A stretch of DNA of 64,000 nucleotides, taken from positions 1,457,501-1,521,500 of the forward strand of contig NC_085089.1 in the NCBI RefSeq assembly GCF_963422355.1, read 5' to 3'. This document shows positions 33,144 through 45,014 of the stretch, in pieces; the stretch's first letter is position 1; each line of letters begins with the position of its first letter. Made by a program: the position numbers and the translations under genes. Source of the DNA: Corticium candelabrum. Lineage: Eukaryota > Porifera > Homoscleromorpha > Homosclerophorida > Plakinidae. The notes under the pieces were generated by a model. The model was not told the DNA's origin. It saw only the letters and a list, made by a program, of their open reading frames with translations, and searched no databases.

Positions 33144-33387
33144 CAAGAAATTAATTTATTTTTGATACGCATGCGTGCTTACACTAAATAGTTTAATTAA
33201 TTAAACTATGTAACAGGTTTTACTCAGTTGAGCATATTAATTAATTAATTATTTTATTTAAATATTTAATTAAAAAGCCCTCGTAAACACCTGAAAAAAA
33301 CTGCATCACGTGACTTAACTCGAGTAGTGTTGATTGTAGTCCCGGATATTTGCCCTCTCGACGGCCGAATCTGCTACAGAGCAAGCC

Positions 33388-35466
33388 ATGAGAGCAGCAG
33401 CTGCCGTTGCTATATTCGTTCTCGTTGTCGGTCTGATCGTTGTCTGGAGTCTACTGAGACTGCAATCACCAGTCGGAGTCCGTCACCTGGCTAGTGTCAC
33501 ATTGACAGATGGAGGAGAAAAAAAGCAAAAACAGGTCTCATCCGACGTTACGAGTAAACACTTTCGACACCGTCTAGTACACATCGACCTAAAAGGAGCT
33601 CCTCCTAAAATGTCGTATTTGCTGCAACTTCTGCCTCATTTTAAACAACTAGGCGCCAGTGGTTTGTTGGTAGAGTATGAGGACATGTATCCCTACGAGG
33701 GAGAGCTGAAGGTGTTGCAACGGAAAGAAGCGTATAAAAAGGAGGAAGTGTTGGAGTTTATCCAAAGAGCAAGTGCCCTTGGGTTGGACATTGTGCCCTT
33801 GGTGCCAACGTTTGGTCATCTTGAATTTGTATTAAAACAATCAAAGTTTAAATCTATTCGAGCATTGCCTGATGACTTGTCTGCACTGAGTGCAACTAAC
33901 AAGGATTCTCTGGATGTGGTCAAGAAGTTGATTGAGGATGTCATGCGTCTCCATCCTCGATCGAAATGGATTCACTTGGGTGGAGATGAAGTTGATAATC
34001 TGAGGAGGTCTAAATCGGATGTGCAATCGAAACTAGGCAAGGATGATTTGTATCTTCGACATATGAAACCTGTGTTGGAGTTTGTGAGGGAAAGGTTTAA
34101 TGGCATCAGATCAATCATTTGGCATGACATGTTAGTTGACTGGTCAGTATCTAGCCTCAGCGAGTTGGCAAGTCTGGCCGAGCCTATGTTGTGGGAATAT
34201 CGACCACATGCTGACATGTTTATGGTCGACGAAATGTTGAGACGATTTTCTAGTGCATTTCCTCGAATCTGGGCTGCCAGTGCATTTAAAGGGGCTAGCG
34301 GTCAGCTGACAGACTTCGTACCTATTACTGAACGAATTCAGAATCATGTGTCGTGGATGAGAATCCTGCAGAAGTTTCCGGGACCCGGTCAACTTGTTGG
34401 AATTGCTCTAACTGGCTGGTCTCGTTATGACCACTTTGCTACATTCTGTGAACTTCTTCCTGCGGGTATACCATCACTTGGCATCTGCCTTAAAACACTA
34501 GAATTTGGGTATCTAAGCAATTTCGCTCATAAAGACATTTCAGAGCAACTGGGCATGGACTATTTGGTTCCTTTGGATGCAGCGGATGCTTTGCAATTTC
34601 AAGACAATGCTGTCAAGTCTGGCAGTGCTTTTCCTGGAAGTGAAATCTATTATTTATCAATACGTCTTTTGAGAGCTCAGAAGCAAATGAATCATGGAGT
34701 TAATATTGATCAAGGTTGGTCATCACTGTGGAATGTTCAACATAAATTTGTCAGTACTGGGAAACTACAGAGAGGAAAAACAGTGCTCAACAGGTAATTA
34801 TGTCAGTGGTATAGCTATGGGGAGGCCTGGTAGGGACTTGTGCTTCCAAAAATTTTAGCCTGTGATGTTTAGTATTCAATCGTACGGTATATTAGGAGTT
34901 TCATCAAATAAGTATGTCATCTGGTGTCTTTGCACCAACTCTTGGTCAATCAGTTAGCCGCATCTATTTTACAAAATTCTTCTGTGAAGAGGATCCACTA
35001 GATATTTCTCAACAAACAGTCAATCTCAAAAACTTTGCTTTTAAACGGATAACTAATATATACAGACAGACAGACAAACAGACAGACAGTTCTGTCGGGC
35101 CACATTTGCAATTCGTTCCATCACCATAGAAACAGCAACCCTGACTTTAATTAATCATACAAATCTGGCTACGCCACTGTGGCTAAGAACACCTTGTGTT
35201 AGCTGTTTGAAATACCGGTAATCTTATACAGCTGTGCTGATCTTTGCAGTGTTTTGAAAACTTACGATGGTATTGAAGAAGGAGTTGTGAAGATTTTGAA
35301 AAAATACTTTGATGATACAACAGCAAAGGAGTTTCAAGCCTCGAAAGTGACAGCTAGTAAAGAAAAAATATCATTTATTATTAGCAATGTAGACAAAAAG
35401 ATTGCTGAATGGAAGAAAATTAAACTTTATGTGTTGACTTTCAGGACACAGCGCTCTCCACATTGA
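33388..35466 (+). CDS. GH20 hexosaminidase D-like, tandem copy 2
   Basis: Exons 33388-34793 and 35250-35466 give about 540 residues. The anchor is VAIFVLVVGLIVVW, and the catalytic pair is D200-E201 in HLGGDEV. From about 33560 onward the sequence, intron included, is almost identical to copy 1 at an offset of 2323 bp. The 5' end instead matches copy 3. That makes it a mosaic and points to tandem duplication with later gene conversion. The C-terminus carries the same read-on tail as copy 1 (LYVLTFRTQRSPH). Likely a membrane-anchored exo-hexosaminidase; substrate not predictable. Confidence 0.9.
34804..35179. mobile_element. MITE-like insertion in the hexosaminidase intron (copy 2)
   Basis: Near-identical to the segment at 32481-32856, with the same ends and the same GACAGACA tract. 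Confidence 0.6.
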
Positions 35467-35709
35467 CAAGAAATTAATTTATTTTTGATACGCATGCGTG
35501 CTTACACTAAATAGTTTAATTAATTAAACTATGTAACAGGTTTTACTCAGTTGAGCATATTAATTAATTAATTATTTTATTTAAATATTTAATTAAAAAG
35601 CCCTCGTAAACACCTGAAAAAACTGCATCACGTGACTTAACTCGAGTAGTGTTGATTGTAGTCCCGGATATTTGCCCTCTCGACGGCCGAATCTGCTTCA
35701 GAGCAAGCC

Positions 35710-38576
35710 ATGAGAGCAGCAGCTGCCGTTGCTATATTCGTTCTCGTTGTCGGTCTGATCGTTGTCTGGAGTCTACTGAGACTGCAATCACCAGTCGGAG
35801 TCCGTCACCTGGCTAGTGTCACATTGACAGATGGAGGAGAAAAAAAGCAAAAACAGGTCTCATCCGACGTTACGAGTAAACACTTTCGACACCGTCTAGT
35901 ACACATCGACCTAAAAGGAGCTCCTCCTAAAATGTCGTATTTGCTGCAACTTCTGCCTCATTTTAAACAACTAGGCGCCAGTGGTTTGTTGGTAGAGTAT
36001 GAGGACATGTATCCCTACGAGGGAGAGCTGAAGGTGTTGCAACGGAAAGAAGCGTATAAAAAGGAGGAAGTGTTGGAGTTTATCCAAAGAGCAAGTGCCC
36101 TTGGGTTGGACATTGTGCCCTTGGTGCCAACGTTTGGTCATCTTGAATTTGTATTAAAACAATCAAAGTTTAAATCTATTCGAGCATTGCCTGATGACTT
36201 GTCTGCACTGAGTGCAACTAACAAGGATTCTCTGGGTGTGGTCAAGAAGTTGATTGAGGATGTCATGCGTCTCCATCCTCGATCGAAATGGATTCACTTG
36301 GGTGGAGATGAAGTTGATAATCTGGGGAGGTCTAAATCGGATGTGCAATCGAAACTAGGCAAGGATGATTTGTATCTTCGACATATGAAACTTGTGTTGG
36401 AGTTTGTGAGGGAAAGGTTTAATGGCACCAGGTCAATCATTTGGCATGACATGTTAGTTGACTGGTCGATATCTAAACTCAGCGAGTTGGCAAGTCTGGC
36501 CGAGCCTATGTTGTGGGAGTATCAGCCGCATGCTGACATGTTTATGGTCGACGAAATGTTGAGACGATTTTCTAGTGCATTTCCTCGAATCTGGGCTGCC
36601 AGTGCATTTAAAGGGGCTAGCGGTCAGCTGACAGACTTCGTACCTATTACTGAACGAATTCAGAATCATGTGTCGTGGATGAGAATCCTGCAGAAGTTTC
36701 CGGGACCCGGTCAACTTGTTGGAATTGCTCTAACTGGCTGGTCTCGTTATGACCACTTTGCTACATTCTGTGAACTTCTTCCTGCGGGTATACCATCACT
36801 TGGCATCTGCCTTAAAACACTAGAATTTGGGTATCTAAACGATTTCTCTCATAGAGAGATTTCAGAGCAACTGGGCATGGACTATTTGGTTCCTTTGGAT
36901 GCAGCGGATGCTTTGCAATTTCAAGATGGTGCTGTCAAGTCTGGCAGTGCTTTTCCTGGAAGTGAAATCTATTATTTATCAATACGTCTTTTGAGAGCTC
37001 AGAAGCAAATGAATGAGGGAATTAATATTGATCAAGGTTGGTCATCACTGTGGAATGTTCAACATAAATTTGTTAGCACCGAGAAATTACAGAGAGGAAA
37101 GACAGTGCTAGACAGGTAATTATATTAAGCAGTGGTATAGCTATGGGGAGGCCTGGTAGGGACTTGTGCTTCCAAAAATTTTCACCTTTTGACGTTCAGT
37201 ATTGGCTTTATGATGTGCATTGTTTTGCCAGTGCTTTTTCTGGTAACTTAAAAGTCTAGCCTACTGTTTCTTGTGATCTAATAGTTTCAGACTACCTATC
37301 CTACATTAGGATCTCCGAAATTTGAAAAACAATCTAGAAGGTGACTTTGGCACATGAAAACATATTCCTCCACGTGGCCACGATAAATCTTTCTCTTCCT
37401 CAAATCCAGGAAGTGTATATAGTTCAGAGCTGTGATTGTACAACTGCTAGCTAACAACTCCACAATTAATTAAGTTCATTAATTAAGAGAAGATAGAGAT
37501 ACTGCCGAAGAATGCAAGTTGTTTGCAAAGTGAGGACATTAGGTAATATATTATTAGTTCCTTTTATGCATTTTGTTGCCTCAAAAGATCAAAAACGAGC
37601 ATATGGGCCACAAGAAGCTAAACAACTTGGCCTACAGTGGCATATAAGCATCTGTTATAAAGATTTGCAGATAATAATTATTCTTACTTATAAATGCAGT
37701 CATACATGCATGAATACCTGCATCTATTTATTTTTTTCAAAACCACTAGAACACATAGGCTGAGGCCCCTGAAGTTAGCACAGCAGCTCACTACTGTAAA
37801 TCCAGAAATTTTCGTACTCATGAAATTTCAGTTATTTTTGTACAGATACCTGGTTGTACTAAAATAACATGAATACTAAATTTATAGATAGATGCACTTG
37901 AATTCGGCTACAGTACAGTACTGATGTCCTGCACTAAAATAACATGTGTGTACGAACTACTTCATGGGCAGAAGTACTAAAATTTATGAGTATAGTACTA
38001 AAATTTCTGGATTTACAGTATACTACGGGGTGCACAATATTCAGTCAAAGCCAATATTGCATGCCAATATTGCATGCAGCTCAATAAATTGAATCATTGG
38101 ACATGACTACCTAACAGAGAGATACCAGAGTTGCATGTTTGCAACCGTATCAAGGCTATAGAAGGCTAAATCTTAGCTAGCGTCTTCAATGAGAAATCAT
38201 AGGTTGGCCTGTTTGTTGTCTGAAGCTCAGGAAAGTAATAAAGCAGCAAACAATTCTGCAACTGTTTCAAAATGACGCCGTTATACCCACTTGTGTCCCC
38301 CCCCTAAAGCCTGGGTATGCCACTGGTTAAGAACATGCACCTTGTTTTAATTAACTTATTGAAATAATCTTAGACGGATGTTCTGATGTTTACAGTGCTT
38401 TGGAAACTTACAAAGTTATTGAAGCAGAAGTTGTTGAGATTTTGAAAAAGTATTTTGATGAAACAACAGCAAAGGAGTTTCAAGCGTCGAAAGTAGCAGC
38501 TATTAGACAACAAGTATCAGCTAGTATTGTCAATATAAATAAAAAGATTGCTGTGTGGAAGAAGATTAAACTCTAA
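35710..38576 (+). CDS. GH20 hexosaminidase D-like, tandem copy 3
   Basis: Exons 35710-37115 and 38396-38576 give about 528 residues. The anchor and 5' end match copy 2; the body has about a dozen substitutions (DNLGRS, PFMKLVLE-like changes, YLNDFSHREISEQ). The catalytic D200-E201 in HLGGDEV is intact. The second exon is clearly diverged and stops at KKIKL, aligned with the gene at 43160 only loosely. The intron is about 1.28 kb against 456 bp in the other copies because of a larger inserted element. This copy shows the probable ancestral stop position. Confidence 0.88.
37130..38325. mobile_element. 1.2-kb element in the intron of hexosaminidase copy 3, with nested MITE
   Basis: The ends are CAGTGGTATAGCTATGGGGA and, at the right, GGGTATGCCACTG. 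Flanks ATTAAG (37124-37129) and GTTAAG (38326-38331) share TTAAG, consistent with a 5-6 bp target duplication as in some hAT groups. No transposase is visible. Within it, 37792-38020 is a second element with matching ends TACTGTAAATCCAGAAATTT on both sides. Copies 1 and 2 hold a shorter version of the outer element. Confidence 0.6.
37792..38020. mobile_element. Nested 229-bp MITE
   Basis: Terminal inverted repeats of 21 bp start TACTGTAAATCCAGAAATTT on both strands. The interior repeats GTACTAAAATTT words. Ends of similar style (TACTGTAAACCAAGAAATTT) bound the element at 55097-55434, suggesting related families. Confidence 0.7.
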
Positions 38577-38735
38577 GTGTTGACTTTCAGGGACACGTGC
38601 ACGTTACTCTCCAAGAAAATGGTGATTTTATACGCATGCGTGGTTGCAGTAAATAGTATAATATAAAAACCATGTGCTTTAAAATTATTTGCCTCGGATT
38701 ACCCGACCACTTTGGCTTTTTCGTCAGTCGTATGA

Positions 38736-38803
38736 ATGCTTTGTCGTCAAGAAATGCGTAAAGCACTTGCCTTAACAACCGTAATTCTTGTTTTAGCTGC
38801 CGG
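38736..38803 (+). pseudogene. Severed 5' piece of hexosaminidase copy 4 (membrane-anchor codons)
   Basis: About 160 bp after the stop of copy 3, an ATG opens a short frame with a second ATG at 38754 and a hydrophobic run (ALALTTVILVLAA) like the anchors of the other copies. The frame runs into the CCGG target site of the Ginger element. Beyond the element, at 43255, the same codon phase continues with YFGIRMSHQLYVCDD and the rest of copy 4. I infer that the host exon was contiguous before the insertion. Confidence 0.75.
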
Positions 38804-41800
38804 TGTAGCGTACTGAGATTGTATTTTACAGTCTGCGCATGCTCAGCAACTATTTGCGCGCGTAAGTCTACATGCGGCGTGCTGAGATTGTTCACACATC
38901 TATGTATCATTATATTGAGGTTTTTTGTTTCTTGGGTAGACAATAGTTGTGTGCACTCGCTTGAGCAGTCCATGGATGATCTGAAGCAAACTATAATTGC
39001 AGCTAGGGAAGCCAGACTTTGTCGCTACAGAGAGATGCCAGAATCTGGTAACTTATCTCCTGACACAAAGCCTTCCACCAGGGATAGCAAAAAATGAAAT
39101 CAGAAACATCAAGAACCAGGCCAAGACTCACCAGTGGGATGTCAAAAGTAAGAGAGATCTAGTTGTACAAATGTGCATATGTAGTTATTATGTCTAATTA
39201 TATTTCCAATTGTATAAAATTGTATGTAATTGATATATGAAATTTTATAATAAAATTATATATATATATATATATATAATTGCATATAGCATATACATAT
39301 TATGTAGTACATAATTATTTTTACAACTGAATTATTTACTTCAACCCAGTGCTTTTACATTGTTGTAACATATTAAAATAGTTAATTAATATATAACTAA
39401 CAATACTAATTTTTTATTTCTTATACAATGTTTGTAGAATTTTATTATTTAGTGCGTTGGCAGTGTAGTGACTAATGGATTTTTGGACTGCTGTCTCCTA
39501 ACCAAATGTTTTGTAATCATTTGACTGATGCTATGTCATATGCTATCACTATTTTGACTACATTGTGTGGTGCAATGTTTTAATATCTGATTTGTTTCAA
39601 CAACACAGCCTTTTCATACACAATCGAATCAACCTCTATTGGTCTCCAGCAAGTTATAAACGTTTGACAGTATTTCATGTTTCCATTATAGAAAAGGAAT
39701 TAATTTACGTTGGGGTTAAGAAAGACATGAGAAAGAAAGTTATTTATCAGCTAGATGAAATAACAGAAATTCTTCATCAGTACCACTCTAACCCCATGGA
39801 TGGACACAGTGGAATCAACAACACACTTGCTAAAGTCTCTAAGTTCTACACATGGAATGGCATGAAGGAAGATGTCATTGAATTTGTAAATAGATATTGT
39901 ATAAAATAGAATTATTCTGTAAACTATAATGATTTGACAATGTCATTCTACAGTGTGAATCTTGTGATCGCTGTCAGAGGTATGACAAACTAAAGACACA
40001 GGCTCCAGAGTTGAAGCTTATTAGGGTAAAGGCGCCTCTAGAACTGGTTGGGATGGATCTTATTGGTATGTACCAGCTTTGTAGTCTTTATATAAACTGC
40101 TAGCTGTGTTGTATCATCTGAATTTTAGTTAAGACCATGTTATTGTTGCTATCCCTTTTAGGACCACTACCAACAACTGATGCTGGGTTTAGGTACATCC
40201 TTACCTTTACAGACTATTACACAAAATTTGTGGATTTCTACTCATTGATGGACAAGACTGCTAATGGTGTGGTACAGAGAATTAGAACTTTCGTATGCAG
40301 GTGCAAGTTCAATTTATCTTCAATGTCAACAATCAGCCGCAGGCACTTGTGAAACTGGTAATATTGTTTTGTATTTTACAGATGGGGTGCCCCCAAAAGA
40401 CTTCTTCTGGATCAGGGGAGAGAGTTTGTTTCACAAGTAAGAATGAAATATTGATTCTGTTTTTCACACTAATTAATTTTAATTACCAAATTAATATACA
40501 TTAGATATATTTATGAAATGCTGTTTCTTTAATTACATTTTTAGATCATGGCAAGCTATGCAGGCTTTCTTATGCATGCTCATTGCATTGGGCATAGCAT
40601 ATGGATTGATGGAAGACTTGGTATTGGGTAGAAGGAATGTTATACAGAATTCTTTCACCTCATAACTACATTTCCTTGTCCATTAAGATTGTTGTATGAT
40701 GTAAAATATTTTGCATGTATTTTCAGGTCAACACAGAGTTTGCAGGAGGTTTAACATCAAGCGGTCGGTGACAAGGGCATACCTTCCCCAGAGTAATGGC
40801 CTTGATGAACGCACCAATCAGACCTTGAAAGTACGACTTGCCAAGCTTGTCAATGAGCACCAAAATGATTGGGACAACTTCCTTGATGATGTTGCCTTTT
40901 CCATGCGTGCTCAAAAACAGGCCGCTACAAAGTACAGTCCATTCCTCCTTATGTTTGGTTGGCATCCAAGAACTCCGATAGAAGTAACTACTTTCAGTGT
41001 TGTTCCTCATTCAGTCTTGAACCACTTTGTTAGCTATAATTATTTTGTAGATGGAAGAAGAAGATGAAACTCTGGAAGAGACTGCTAACATTAAGGAGGA
41101 AGCTATCTTTGAAAGTGATGCAGACATGGACAGAATGGTGGCAAACAGAGATACTTTTATGACACGTGTTGACCAACAGGCAAAGAAGCGTTGTACTACT
41201 ATTATGTCTTATGATCTTAATAGTTTCTTTTAATATTGCTAGGTTCAGCAAAATGTTTTAGAAGCCCAAGCCAAACAACAGGAACAATTTGCTAAACAAA
41301 AATCAAAAGGGGTCAAAGTTTTTCAGTTTTCCATTGGTGACCTTGTTCTTCAAAAAGTTATGAAGAATGTGGGACGGAAGGGTGGAAAGTTAGATGCTCT
41401 GTGGACTGACCCTGATAGGTATGTAGATGTATTCAAATCCCAGTCATAACTGTAATTATGTGTATATTTGAATGCTTATGATAATATTAATTGTAGTTAG
41501 TGTTGTATTATACCTCTATCCTTACAGAATTGTTGATATTGATGATCATCAGAGGATAGCTTTAGAGTACCCTGCAGAAGACTGGGCAACTCTTAAAGGT
41601 GAAGGTGCCATATGAACAGGTTCGCCCACACAAAACTAGCCACCTTCACGAACCACAAACAGTGGATTCTTCTGCAACTTTTTCTTTGGATGATGCAATT
41701 GCCCTTCAAGCTAAGGGTGTTCCTCAAAATGAGGGTTCAGAGCAGAAGAAAAAAGAGCACAGAGCAACTAAACGAACTGCAGATGTCATTGTGGTGTCAC

Positions 41801-42851
41801 AAACTGAAGCAAAGAAGAGAAAGATTGGACACATGGCCATCAGCAAGTATGCACTCTTGAAGAAAGAAGTTTCCTCTCTTATCAATAGTGTGAAGTCTGA
41901 AGGAACCTGGTTGGCTGATGAACATATCGGCCATGCCCAAGCAATGCTTGCAATGCAGTTCAAGGAGATAGGGGGTTGCCAATCTGTGTGTGTGTTTTGA
42001 AGCAGACGGATGTCAGTTTGTTGGAACACCAGACCGAAACTTTATTCAGATCATGAACATAGCAGGTAATCACTGGATTACTGTCAGTAATATTGGCTGT
42101 GACAAAGATGCAGTGGTCATTTACGATTCACTGTATGAAAACATCGATGCTTCAGTGAAGGAGAAATTTGTAAAGCAAATGGCATACATGATAGCCCCAG
42201 CATCTAAAGAAATGGCTTTGGAGTGGGCTGATATTCAGAAGCAAGTGGGAGGCTCAGACTGTGGACTGTTTGCTATTGCTGTAGCAACTAGTTTGTGTTG
42301 CGGTGTGCTGCCTCAAGAATGTTTTTGGGACCAGAGTCTCATGCGCAAACACCCTTGTGACTGCTTTGATAAAGGAGTAATATTTGAGTTTCCCAAGTGG
42401 TCAAAGCCCAGACATCACAAAGGATGTCGTCATAAAGAGAGGATTCAAATTGTCTGCCATTGCAAACAGCCATATTTCGGGAACCAGTTGATGGTACAAT
42501 GTGACAAGTGTCATGAACAGTTCCATTGTGAATGTGAAACAGTTCGTTAAGTTGTTGAAAAAATGATTCTTTCGTCTGCCAAAACTGTTTGGAATGTTAT
42601 TTTGATTCTAGTGGTAGTAGTGTTAGAAGATTATATTTTAGTGAAGATGGGGTGGCACTGTGCTTTGGGGTAGTTTAGTGATTTGATTGTGTCTAACTGT
42701 CTATAACAGAAAAATTGAGGTGATTCATTATATATTTTCAAAATGGTCGTTAATCTCTTCTGGTGCGCACAGCAACTCCAGCAGTTATTATTATACCTTA
42801 CTGTAAAAAATTATATATACACCTGTACACTAATTCATAACATTATTTATA

Positions 42852-42911
<60 letters not shown>

Positions 42912-43250
42912 TTATTTTTTTAAATCGTAATAGTTTTATTGCAGTTTTAAATTCTAAACTATTTAATTAAAAACGAATTGCATATAATTTTCTTAGTGAT
43001 ATTAACAGTTTTTTCTGTTTATGCCGCAAAGTATGAACTGAATTAAATATATATATATATATTGCAAATCGAACAGAATTAGTGTCTAGAGTAATTCTTG
43101 CACTAACAGTATCTATTTAACTATAGATTTCTCAATACAACGCTAAATTTGTTTCACGCATGCGCACAAGTGAGAACAATTTCAGCACGTTTGTATTGCG
43201 TGCTGAAAATGTCAGTTCTATTATGAGTATAATAATCTCAGCACGCGACA
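38804..43250 (+). mobile_element. Ginger1-type DNA transposon (integrase-like DDE), fossil
   Basis: A 4,447-bp element begins TGTAGCGTACTGAGATT, and the reverse complement of its right end reads TGTCGCGTGCTGAGATT. A second matched block (CGTGCTGAGATTGTTC) lies further inside each end. Perfect 4-bp flanks CCGG (38800-38803, 43251-43254) are the target duplication. TGTNR-type ends and 4-bp duplications are typical of Ginger elements. Parts in order: an H2C2 zinc-binding and integrase core region (about 39.6-41.0 kb), a GPY/F-like stretch (about 41.3-41.45 kb), a lysine-rich linker, an Ulp1-like cysteine protease (about 42.0-42.35 kb) and a PHD-type cysteine/histidine cluster (about 42.4-42.6 kb). 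Coding pieces lie in several frames. I did not assemble them, and whether it is whole cannot be judged. Confidence 0.85.
42862..42909. repeat. (TG)n microsatellite
   Basis: About 48 bp of TG repeats preceded by TA repeats, inside the Ginger element near its right end. Confidence 0.9.
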
Positions 43251-45014
43251 CCGGCTATTTTGGAATTAGAATGTCCCACCAGCTGTACGTATGCGACGAC
43301 ACACCAAACATTTCCTCTGCCTCATCTCTGCAGTTGAGTGACAGTCTGTGTGAACGAGGAGGAGCAAACAGCAAGTGGGGAACTATAGCCAAAGAGCATT
43401 TTAACGAACGCCTAGTTCACCTTGATTTGAAAGGGGCTCCTCCGAGGATGCAATATCTGATACAGCTTTTACCTCTTTTCAAGATCATGGGAGCTACTGG
43501 TCTGTTGGTCGAATATGAAGACACGTACCCGTATGTTGGTGATCTCCAGCTGCTGCGTGGTGATGACGCCTACACTGAAAAGGAAATTGTTGAATTTCTC
43601 AAGCAAGCTGATGATAGTAGATTACATGTTGTACCATTGGTACAGACATTTGGTCACTTGGAGTTTGTACTAAAACATGACAAATTCAAGAATTTACGAG
43701 CTACTCCTGATAATCCCACGTCGTTGTGTGTGATGAACAAGGGCTCTTTGCCACTGGTGAAAGATATGATTAGCGATATCATGAGATTACACTCTAATTC
43801 CAGATTTGTTCACTTGGGTGGAGATGAGGTTTATAATCTGGGTGACTGCGGACTTGACAAGGATTCAGGATTGACTAAAGAGGCATTGTATGCGTATCAC
43901 ATGAAGCCCGTGCTACAATTTGTGAAAGACCAGTTCTCAAATGTGAAGCCATTTATTTGGCATGATATGCTCAGTCAGTGGTCGGAAAATAGACTGCGAG
44001 AGATGGCAGGGCTTGTAGAGCCAATGGTGTGGGAATATCGTCCATCTGTTGAAAGGTCTGTGTCGACAGCTACATTACAACGGTTTTCTAATGTTTTCCC
44101 TTGTATTTGGGCTGCCAGTGCATTCAAAGGAGCCAGTGGCCATAGTGCAGATTATGTGCCAGTTGCCGAACGAATTCAAAATCATGTCTCGTGGTCTAGG
44201 ATACTGCAGTCATTTCCTGGTCCAGGTAAATTAGTTGGTATCGCTCTGACAGGGTGGTCTCGTTATGATCACTATGCCCCATATTGTGAACTTCTTCCCG
44301 CTGGTATACCATCTTTGGGACTTTGTTTGTCAACTCTGACATCTGGATATCTTACTGACACATCTCATAGAAAAATTTCGAAAGAGCTTGGCATTCCGTA
44401 TCCAATACCTTTGGACAAAACAGATTCTCTGACCTTCTCAAATGATAAGGTATTCGAAGTTGCATGGGGTTATGAAGTATATCAGTTGTCTCTAAAACTT
44501 GCTCAAGCTCGACATAGACTTGAGGAGGGAATCGAGGTTGAACAGTGCTGGTCGTCATTGTGGCACATTGAGCACAATTTTGTGAATTATCATAAACTAA
44601 TTGAAGCGAAAGAAAGTTTGATGAGGTAAGTTTTGAAGTTACTAATCAGTTGTGGCAGTAGAATGGTGCACACATTGCAGAGCACATCTTTTGTTGACGC
44701 AAATTACAGTACGTACACCAAAATACAGCATGTTGTGTTGCCATTTGTCATGTTTTATATCTTCTGATGCTACAGTACCACTGATTTACTCGAGATCTTT
44801 ATTGTTGTTGTCTTTCTTTCATATTGCTAGTGCTCTCAGATTGTATGAGAATATTGAGCAAGAAGCTGGTGATGTGCTACCAAAATTCTACAGTGAAACG
44901 ACAACAGCCGAGTTTCAGAAATCAAAAGTACATGCAGTCTTTCTTTATATCAAACAACTTCTTTCAAACTTAGAGAATAAGATAGACAAGTTTGCTGGGA
45001 AGGCAACCCAATGA
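43160..45014 (+). CDS. GH20 hexosaminidase D-like, tandem copy 4, rebuilt 5' end
   Basis: Exons 43160-44625 and 44831-45014 give about 549 residues if the ATG at 43160 is used. That ATG and the next 30 codons lie in the Ginger terminal repeat; host sequence resumes at GYFGIRMSHQ. The GH20 body is intact: RLVHLDLKGAPP, LLVEYEDTYPY, VQTFGHLEFVLK, catalytic D222-E223 in VHLGGDEV, FIWHDML, ALTGWSRYDH. The last exon (LYENIEQEAGDVLPKFYSET) matches the final exon of the other copies. It is clearly older than copies 1-3. Without the original anchor it would probably be soluble or mistargeted; alternatively it starts at the internal methionine of RMSHQ, or is dying. Confidence 0.78.
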
